A stretch of DNA of 64,000 nucleotides from Micromussa lordhowensis (taxonomy: Eukaryota; Cnidaria; Anthozoa; Scleractinia; Lobophylliidae): contig OZ026600.1 in NCBI GenBank assembly GCA_964020085.1, positions 26,456,738-26,520,737 of the forward strand, in the 5' to 3' direction. The position numbers were made by a program, and so were the translations under genes. Under the pieces are notes generated by a model. It saw nothing but the letters and a program-made list of their open reading frames with translations. It had not been told where the DNA came from and made no database searches. Position 1 is the stretch's first letter. Each line of letters begins with the position of its first letter. This document shows positions 29,501-39,514 of the stretch, piece after piece.

Positions 29501-30036
29501 CGATCGGTTTTTCGTTGCTTTCATTAGAAGAACGACTTCAAATATTGCGAGATAGCATTTTTAAACATGACTGGTTGGATATTGGGCGCTGATCGCACAA
29601 CTGTGACCACAGCCACCACATCAATATTTCAGCTACGCTGTTGCTTGACAACGGGTTCTTAGTGTTTGTTAAACAGGACAAGAAACGAACATTCAGAAAA
29701 AAAAACGTGAGCATGAAAATTTCAATTTTGTCTCGCGTTTGACGTCAGAATTCTAAAATAGCGATGTTTAATGCTGTAAACACTTCATTTTACAGGCTAT
29801 TTACTTGTCAAATCAGGAAATCATGCTTTACCCTTGACGTGTCAAGGTTCAAAAGACTATCACGAATAAAGTCAACTGAAAAGACGTTCTAATCACCCTA
29901 GCATATACAACTAACCTACAAAAACATATTTCTTTAATAGCACCGAAGCCACCCCACCCCTCCCCCTAAAAGCCCCTCCAACCCCACTACCATTACCTCA
30001 TTAATTCTGGAGGATGCACTCAGCTTGGGATCTTTA
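26511..30036. other. gene-poor stretch
   Basis: No exon is recognised. The longest open frame in the first 31 kb lies here (28900-29448, plus) but starts at TTG, runs through a C/A homopolymer tract near 29346-29380 and matches no family, so I do not call it a gene. Confidence 0.45.
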
Positions 30037-30224
30037 AATAGGCTATTTTCCGACTTGCTTTTTCCTCTGAGTCAAAACGAGTCTCGTACGAAACCATTCA
30101 AATGAAAATGTGTTCCGCCTACAGGTTCACTTTCATGCAAATCAAACTCATTTTCATGTGTAAGGTTTTGCACGAGGACTCGTTTTCAAACAGAGGCACT
30201 GGGGTAACTCGGAAATAGCCTATT
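30037..30224. mobile_element. foldback MITE (AATAGGCTATTTTCCGA ends)
   Basis: The left arm begins AATAGGCTATTTTCCGA and the right arm, reverse-complemented, begins AATAGGCTATTTCCGAG. Paired inner phrases include AAAACGAGTC on the left and AAAACGAGTCCTCGTGC on the right, then CATTTTCAT-type sequence near the middle. Arms are about 75 bp with moderate divergence, so the copy is not recent. Confidence 0.65.
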
Positions 30225-30728
30225 GCTGTGTAAGTCCACAACAGGAAATCAATGAAGATTCGACATTGCTGATAATTCTTTTCCGTTTTATAAGTGTTGG
30301 GATTTTACTTTCACGTTATACCTTAAAGCATTCACACTTCCACTGAACTGAGTAGTTAAAAATGTGTGTTGAGAAAAACAGTTAAGAGTCTTAGAATTGT
30401 CTTTAATGAATATCCCAAAATTCAAATTTTCTCTGCACATCGCTTAGTTTAGCTATTCTACGATTATTTCGATCGAACAGAGTAAATCAAACGCCATTCC
30501 ATTCCCCAAAAATTGGTTGAGAATAATTTCGGGGCCAGTGTGAAAAATTCTGAGAGTTGTTTGAAAGCCGATTAACACTAATAATATAAAAGTGACTTTC
30601 GGAGCTAATGTTAGTTTGTGGACCATGTTAAAAATATAAAAAAAAATTCGCTAAAGAGTTTTACAACATAACCAGAATTCGCGCTAATCCTGGATTAACT
30701 ACAATCGTGTTTTCAACAACTGATCACC

Positions 30729-30748
30729 TCCCCCCCCCCCCCACCCCC
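30729..30748 (+). repeat. poly-C tract
   Basis: A run of C residues interrupted by single A residues. It is low-complexity sequence with no sign of coding. Confidence 0.85.
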
Positions 30749-31034
30749 GGGTATCATTTAACGACTTCTCAGAACTCATTCGGAAATATCGAATGAGCCG
30801 ACAAATATCATGAGAAATCTTAAGACAAAAGCCTGGGAATCACTCCTTAGGTACATCAAACACTATTTACCAAAAAATTCCCGTTCCCTCGACTACTGAA
30901 AAGCACGCCAGAACAAAGGTCAAAGAACTGGGGTTAAACTGTGTTCAGTTACAAACTGAGACTAGCGGCTACATACAGGAATTGCACCGCGCTAAAATGC
31001 TTTACAGTTAGCCGAAATACCACGTTGGTTAGCC

Positions 31035-31077
31035 TAGACAGCACTCTGGTTAGCCTGCACAGCACTGCGTGATAGCC
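31035..31077 (+). repeat. 21-bp tandem duplication
   Basis: The phrase TGGTTAGCC-NNN-ACAGCACT occurs twice in direct succession, with units of about 21 bp that differ by a few bases. A further TAGCC-containing segment follows, suggesting more degenerate units. Confidence 0.5.
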
Positions 31078-31279
31078 GAGTACTGAGCCCTCCGATTAGA
31101 TTAAGTCAGTGTTGACATAGGAAATATCGTTAGCCCTTTTAAAGGTACAATTACTGTATTTAGCTGCATGTAAACTGAGCCCGGAAAGAGTGACATACAA
31201 GAGGGCTGAACTAATCCCTGGGAGGAGGCTGACGATTTAAAACCATTTAAGAAAATAAGTAATAACCGGAAAGGATTGG

Positions 31280-31460
31280 GGGCCGCCGATAACCCAGCGG
31301 AATTCTGATGACCTTGTGGAGCGCTGATAAACGAAGGGAAGGCTGATAACCTTGTGCAAGGCTGATTAACTGACCAACTGAAAGGCTGATAACAAGCTGG
31401 ATTTCTATAATCGTATGGAGGGTTGAAAGCCGAGCCTGGAAGGCTGATAACCGGTTATGG
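31280..31460 (+). repeat. degenerate minisatellite of GGCTGATAA units
   Basis: About seven repeats of a motif near GGCTGATAACC with partial copies such as GCTGATAAACG and GGCTGATTAAC, spaced roughly 20-30 bp apart. The units have drifted in both sequence and length. No open frame runs through them. Confidence 0.5.
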
Positions 31461-31867
31461 CTTTTACCCGGTCGGGCCTTCTAGTTTCAAGCTATTCATT
31501 TCAAGTTTGTCAATGAAATTTCAAGTTTAAAGGAACTGTGTCACGGATTTTGGCCAAGTCTAGACACAGGAAAATAGCCACCTGATTGATTGAAATATTT
31601 AACTTACACTTAAAATAGCGAAGGGACATTCAAATACAAATACAAAAGAAGGTACGGATGGACAAAAATTGAAGAAGATAGAAACGGATTGCGGTATGCG
31701 TTTGTTTGTCATCTTTAACCATCACGACCAGGAGACACAATTGCTTGAAATGAAGCTTGACAAGCTATGGTTTTGTCATTTAATTTCTTCGCCAACATCA
31801 AGTCTAATGGCGAACATTTAGCAAAACTTAATAAAAAAGACTTAACTCCGCCGTGACATAGTTCTTT

Positions 31868-34800
31868 TTAACAACAAACCAAAACAAAATTCTTCCAACT
31901 TACGCTTTTGTTGCTTGATCGACCAAAGCTGAAGCCTCTTCCAAACATTCCAGTCCATGAGGATCTCGCAGCTTGCTGTGGTGATCTGGCTTCCTCCGCT
32001 TCTCGAAGTCGAGCCTGGTTCCGTTTGAAAGCTTCAATGATATCATCCTCTCGCCGATAAAAGTCTAACACTGAGCGAATATCTTCTACGTTCGATGTGG
32101 CAATGGCTGCAAAGATAAGGGGACAAAAGTGAGTGGACACTTGGCGCTCGCGGACTTCATTCGACGGGAAGTTTTGGCGCGACCCACTCGCAGATAATAG
32201 CCTGCGAGCAGGTTCTTCGTGAGGAAGGAAAGTAGGAGAGAAAAGTGAAAGAAACGAAAGGAAAAATGAAAGGAAAGGAGAATCTTTCTTTTCTCCTTTC
32301 CTTCTTTCTTTCCCCGCGAGGAGTCTGCGACATGTTCCTAAGTTAAGAACTGACGCGAGTTGAGGTTGGAGTATTTCTTGAACTAAAAGGGCCATGCCGT
32401 TACACTCTTTTTTCGGAAGAACGTCTAATGTGGGCGCTCAGACTGAACTGTCTTACTTTGTTTGGCGATTTGAACCTGAGAATGCTACGATTACGGACTG
32501 GAAAAACATTGCAAGCTTCAAACGCGCAGTTTTGATTGATAGCCGCTGGACTAGGCGGATACTCACGTCTCAAGTTAAACAAAACAGACGGAAAAGAAAG
32601 TTGGAAGAAAAAGAAAAAATATTTTATGAACGTAAGCCATAAAACTATCTGAATATCTTCAAGGGTGCTCATGCGGGATCTTTCGGGACAGCGCCCGGTC
32701 AAGCACTTAAAGAATAAGGACCTTTAAGCGATGACGACGGCGACGCAAAGGACGACGCCTAGAAAAAATTGAATTTATATTTTACCGTCGAATTTTGCAC
32801 ATGCCTAGATCTGTTCAGTACGCCTATCGGTCTCAGAACTTGCTCAAGCTTAATACGTAATGCCAGCGTTCAATTCCAAAAGAAAATACGAAAAATTAGC
32901 CTCCGTAGTTCACGTTCTCCGAAATACGCAGAACTTGGTTATTTAATTAACGTTGTTGTTTCACAGAGGACGGCTAAGAAATGTACAAAGAATTATAACG
33001 CACGTGCACAGTCATTGTTCTGCTCATTAACCCTTCTGTTTTGTGGCGCTCTCGTTGTAGTTGCCCTCGTGGTTTGCTTAAAGTCATTATTAAACCGACA
33101 GTGAAGCAATCGGATTGGTCGACTTAGTTATTGGCCCTCTGAACTAACTTAGTTGTTCAATAAAAAAAAGTTAATCATAAAAATTACAATTTCCTCGATT
33201 GTGATTGGTTTAAAAAACTCCTATTTTCCACTAATTCACTTGCCAAGTTGTTATCGGACAGTTTGTTATCGGACAGTTCAATAAGCCAATCACATTTAAA
33301 GTTGTAGTTTAAATCAACCAATCACATTCAAAGTTGTAGTTTGAATCAACCAATCTCAATTTGAGAGAGACATGAAACCATTTAAGCCTCCTTTGTCAGT
33401 CATTTAATGCAAATTTTCCCTTTCTTTTATAACTTGGCTATTCTTCTTTTCTTGGAAATTGTAATTTTTATGATTAACTGGTAATACTCGTGATAAACAA
33501 ATCGGACTCTCGCTGCACGGTCGTCCGATATTGTTATCACTCGTATGGTTACAGACCGAATTGGACTCCACTCAGTCCTACTACCATTACTCATAGCGAG
33601 GAAACTGAATGAATACTACACTATACTTACTTTGAAGAAAAGGTACGAGATCAAACAGTGTTCTGTCAGTCGGGTCGCCTTCCCACTTTTTAAGAATAAT
33701 GGCGTTTCGTAAGTTGTCCTTAGGAGCTTTTTCATCACAGTCAATCATGATAACTTTAGAAAGGTCGCGGTTTAATGAAGACAAATCCTGCCAAGGTGAA
33801 GTTAAAATTAATCATTCAGATTATGATATAGTTACCAGGTAATGAATTGGAAGGCACAGTCTCTTACTAGTGCGTAGTGCTTCAAGTTAAGCCCCCGGGA
33901 CCCGTTTTTTAAGGGCCCTGCAAAAGGTTTCGCACCCCGAAAGCCATAGCAAAATCTCAAACCTATTTACTACGAGCTGGGTTAGTAACATATTCTTGAC
34001 GAATATGAACAGAGGTTTCCTTTAAACAAGAAGTTTCAGGCGTATACACCTCTACTGTTTTTGGGTAAAAATTAATTTAAATGGCTTTGCGGGCTAGAGA
34101 GGTTTCGGGGGCTTTTGATGAACGGGACCCTGGCCTCAAATGTTGTGACATTCTTAGGCCCCACTACCCCAAGACACAGGGAGCTTTAGCAAACCACGAC
34201 GGCGAAGCCAACGAGAACGTCACCAAACAAAAGGTTTAATGAGTAGAACAATGGTTGTGCATGTGCGGTTTGAATCAAACAACGTGACCAAGCTCTAAGT
34301 ATTTTGGAGAACGTGAGCCGCAATGGCTAATTTTTCATATCTTCCTTTGGAATTGGATACCGTCATCGCATATTTAGTCTGAGAAAGTTTCTAGACCGAT
34401 AGGCGAACTGAACAGATCTACACAGTTGCGACATTTGAAGGTAAAATATAAATCATTTTTTACAAGGTGTCGTCCTCTGCGTCGCCGTCGTCATTGCTAA
34501 GCTCTCTACTAAAACTTTCACAGCGATTCTCTTCTCTCAGGGGCACAAATAGACCCTTTTCGTAAACGGTGGCCAATTATAAATTCTTTTGCAAGTATTC
34601 AAATTAGCTTTGCTAACCTCATTTTGAAGGTAGGAATTCAAAAGAACTTTTACTCTGAAACGAGGTTAGTAAGGCTAATTTAAACGCATACAAAAGAATT
34701 AAAGTGGCAACGATTTATGAAAAGGGTCTATTCTGGTAGCAGAAATACTCCTTAAAAGGACGTTCAAGGACTCAAGTTTACGTTTCTAGCCAATGAACAG

Positions 34801-36260
34801 GGTATTTTGGAAACGACTCTCAAAAGAGTCGTATTCTAGCGTTCTGTCTGCCTGGTCTTTATTCCTCCCACTTCAGGGATTTCTCCCAGCATGGCTGGTG
34901 AGTGACGTTATTTTAGAATAGAATAGAATAGAATAGACAACTTTATTTATACACGGTCTTGCCATCAGTCAGCAAAGTTACTGGACTATCTACCTATCTG
35001 CCTAATTACAATAAAAAATTAAAAGAAGAAAGAAAAAAACTGCTTTTTATGGAGGCCGTAATATCTCTATTTCAGCACAGGGAAACCAGACTCACCACAG
35101 GAAGCTCAATGGTGAAGTGTCTAGTTAGGATCTGGAAAGTTACTTAGTTATTAGAAGTTTCAGATACTGCCTGTAGCGGGTTAAAAAATTTTAATTCCCA
35201 CAAAATACTGCAGCTAAAAGGGTCTAAGAGATCCGTAAATGGATAACAACTGTCGTAATTATAACTTCATACTTTTTTCTGACGTGAAAGTAAATAGGCC
35301 ACCTTTAGAAGTCGTTAATGGTAAGTAAACCGTCGTAGCGAGATTGTGAAGCTGATGTTTCGACCGTTAGCGCTTCATGAGAGCACTTCATCACTTTGCT
35401 CTGATGAAGGGCTAATGCTTGAAACATAAGCTGCACTAACTCGCTCAAAATGTAATTTGTGATAATCGGTATTGACATAAATTTTAAATATTTTGCCGAC
35501 ATTCACAAGGAACAGAGAACTGGGTGTGAGCGTAGTACGCGAAGGCTCATGGGTAGTACGTTTGTAAAATGAGACGGTTGGAAAAGTTGACATTCTACGG
35601 TCAGCCTTGTCACTAGCACTTTTCCATAAGGCTTACTTTTTTATTGTGTAAATAGCGTTATCTGATTCATCGTTCATTTTGTTGTTTATATATCAACCTT
35701 AAAACCCCAAAGGTGGCGCCACTGCATTTGGTAGGGGGTACACGGTCCTTCTTTTTCCTGATAAGAGGTTTTGGAGTTTACATGTACGGCTTTGGCCCAT
35801 GTAGGATGTTATTTGATGTTTTCTATTATCCACTCTGTTGTAAGCTTATTGTCACAATTAAAACATATCTTGGGCCTGGCTGACCAACGCGCCTCAACCT
35901 TTGAGTGTGTTCGGTTGTGTAGTGAAGGCAAAATATTATTAACAGATGAACACCAATTAAGCGGCCACCCTTGGAGAAATGGGAGGGGGTCGCCTAATAG
36001 GGGTTCTTGTACCTTGAATATTCTTTCAGATTTAGAATCACTTCAAGACAAATGTAATAAACGTGTGTTTGAATTTTTTTTATCATTCATCAGTTTCTAT
36101 TTCTGACTATTTATTATATTTCAGCGCTTTTTCCGAAAGAAATACAAACTACATGTATTAAATTTTGGGCAGCCGCTTTCAAGGGGTAGGGCCAATACAA
36201 AACCCCTTATAGCGATGATCAAAAGGTAGCCACAGCCTGGGGTGGATCTAGGGGTGGTTT

Positions 36261-36304
<44 letters not shown>

Positions 36305-39300
36305 ACAAACGCGTGGTTATCCGTCTCAATTGTTGTCAGTGTTAAGAAAATCCATCCTTTAACATACTGTAGTTAGCACAAAAATGGAGGTGACTTTAGA
36401 GCAATTAAACCACTTCAAATTGCCACTGAAAACGCTGGAAATCGCATTTCAGAGGCCCTAACATTAAACATTTTCCGGGGGAGCATGCCCCCTAAGGGCT
36501 ACCGCCTTCGGCAGGCGTTTAACGGAACCCCCCTTCGTCAAATCCTGGATCCGCCCCAGAGAGCCGCTAAATAGAGACGGCCAGTTAATAGTTTTTTTTT
36601 TTCAGTATTTTAGTGAAGAAGTGGTGGTCGCTTAATAGAGGCTCCACCGTGTTTTGTGAATATCTCATGCCCACCTTTACATGTGTGCCATCAGTATAAA
36701 GTGTAGCATCTCTAAAAAGTCGGTACATGATCATTCCATTTGGATCCAATCCATCGACAACTGGTGAGGCACTCTGTTGGACAAAAAATATTAAAGCTTA
36801 TTAAAATGAAGCCAGGGCAGCACCCGATACAGGGTTTTGAACTAGAACAAGATTTCCTTGGCCTAAATTAATATATGGCTGCTACTCAGTGGGAAATATT
36901 CATCACCTTTCATGGGTTTTTTATAGTTCATCAATTGAAAGCATTATTTGTGGACAAGAACAGGACATTTGCATACTTCTACAAAGTTTGCCAAGACATT
37001 GTTTGTCCTTTTTGTCCAAAAGGTCTTCAGTCATCCTCTGGGCATTCTGTAAACATTACTTAATTTTGGAAAAACATTTCTCTAAATTTTTCACCAAGGA
37101 CCAGATTCAACTGCACGAGCCTTCATTGAAATTAAGCACTGAAATCTCAGTCACAAAAATTCTTAAACAAAATCACCCTTCAACTTATAAATTATTACTT
37201 AGTATTACAAGATCTTAAAACACTTACAAATCCAGCTTCATGAGTGTAGATGACGACCTCAAATAGGGGTGGACCTAACTGGTTGAGAAATGCATCTACT
37301 CCTGGCCGCTTTCTAAAACGCCAGCCACTTTTACGCTACAAAAAGATAGGATGAAAGTCCTTACCAAGTCGTCCTCCAGGAGGAATTGCTCACCCCAGGC
37401 AACTACAGTGGTGTACTTACATAACAGGATTACTTGTTTATTGCCATAACTTAACCTCTGGTCAAACATTTCATTCACTTAAACATGTTGCAATCTACCA
37501 CCCTTGGGTCCATTTTGTGTGCACTACTGGGGGAGTAAATACCGTGACTTATGGGAGATTGGCAACACAGGGTAAGAAAAAATACCCTAGCCGATTGTTA
37601 CATTAACACTTTCACAAGGCTGTTTGCTTTGTATGGCAGCTTGTTACTTTTTTATTTTATTTTTTTTACCTTGTTACTTTTGGATTCTCCAACAAACTGT
37701 AGGGAATTCAATTTGTCCTTCGCGTCTTCAAGTCACATGATGCCCAAAAAATCCATCAGCAATGAATAAAAATGGTGTTACATGAACATTCACTCGCTCA
37801 GTTAGTTGGTTTTAAGAAAGCGCACACTAAAAGAAGGATTTCTATAACTTGATAGAAAAACAGAACTAGCACAAGCTGGTGGTGTAATGATGGTGTGAGC
37901 AAAAATAATTAATTTTACATTTTGATGATCAAGGTAAACAAGCTTTTTCCCTTTTTTTCTCACAGAATATTCTCTAAAAGAAATAGAAAACATTTTCTTC
38001 ATGTTTCCATCAAGTTATAGAACCACTTTATATGAAAGTTTGGGATAACTCCAAAAAGCTGTGGAAAAACTAGCGTCTCAGCTAGTGTTCCCACAGCATT
38101 TCTTGTTCTCCCAAACGGTAGAATCACAGAACATGTTTTACATTACGAAGTACTTACATCATATTCTGGGTGTACCAAGACATCTTTTAATTCCAACACC
38201 AGTGTATAAGGCGGCTGATAATAAGGCTCCTGAAGAGGTTCTGGTAATAACATTTTACTTGATGGCTGGGCAAACATCTGTCACAAAAGGTGATACAAAT
38301 ACACACTTTGGTTCTGGGAAGCATATGGGAATTATTACAATACAAACAGAGAGGACTGAGTGATGCCAACATTCCGACTTTGACCACTTGACATTACATG
38401 TATTTCGTATATTTTTAGTGACTATAGATCAAGGGCTCCTTATCCTATATAGGAGTATTTAGACTTTTTATACTGTAAAAACACCAACCTTGCACATTTT
38501 ATAAAGAGCCTTCATCCTATAGTCAGCAAAAAATGTGCAAGTATTCTTGGTTTGAACGACTGCCCTGTAATGCATCAATATGTGCAAGTACCAAAGCACA
38601 GAATAATTAAATGGCACGTTTTCCACCCTATACATAATTTTAGAAGATCCACACCCCTTTCTCTACAGGAAATGTGGCTTTAGCTGAAAGCCCCAATTAA
38701 TAACCTTACCTCATAAAAATCCCAGATCTTGTCTCTTGTTCTGTAGATATACTGCATAGGTACTTGCTCTGGATAAAAATGATCAATAGTTGAATAATAC
38801 TATTCACAAAAATTTTGACAACATTTTACAATTACGATTTAAAAACTGCAGACAAGCATACAATGAACTTACCATTCTTGTATAAGTCTTCTGCCTACAA
38901 GGAGAAAAGTGTATTTTAGTAAGAGCGCACATACCACAAAATTATAGTCATAAAATATAAGAACTGGGCTTTTTTCATTACTGGGGATTAGGGCCAATGT
39001 TATTAACAGGATTTAAAAACATTTCAAAAATAATTGCATTTTGTTGCAAGAAATTTGGCATTCTTGAACATGACTTGTAAATTTCCTAAAGTAACGACCC
39101 TTGTTAATTTCAGCTTTAGGTGCATTTCTTATAACTACTAATGAATGGTTGCTACTCATGGAGGTTACTTTTGAAGGATCATAACTGTTGGTTTAACTGA
39201 TAGTTATCTCTACTTTTGGGGGCCATTACTTTTCAAAACTTTATGACGTATCAATAAATAACTACCGGTAGTTTTACTACTGGATGGTAGAATGTTATTA

Positions 39301-39478
39301 GACCTTTATTATCCAACTCTGCTTTGTAAAGTACAAATAACACGCGCAACGAGTACAAATATCTCAAGTTAGAAGTTTGGGAAAAGAAATCATTTAATAA
39401 TAAACCTCTTATTAGACGTTTTGATGTGTAGCATTGCTGAGAATTTTTAATCGTTGTTTGTATTTTCACTCGCCCTAC

Positions 39479-39514
<36 letters not shown>

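Noticed and set aside
32400..32702. Minus-strand frame containing [10 protein letters not shown], recalling TIM50 exon 9 ([10 protein letters not shown])
   Set aside because: The resemblance covers only a few residues, has no splice sites in the right phase, and the frame is otherwise unlike TIM50.
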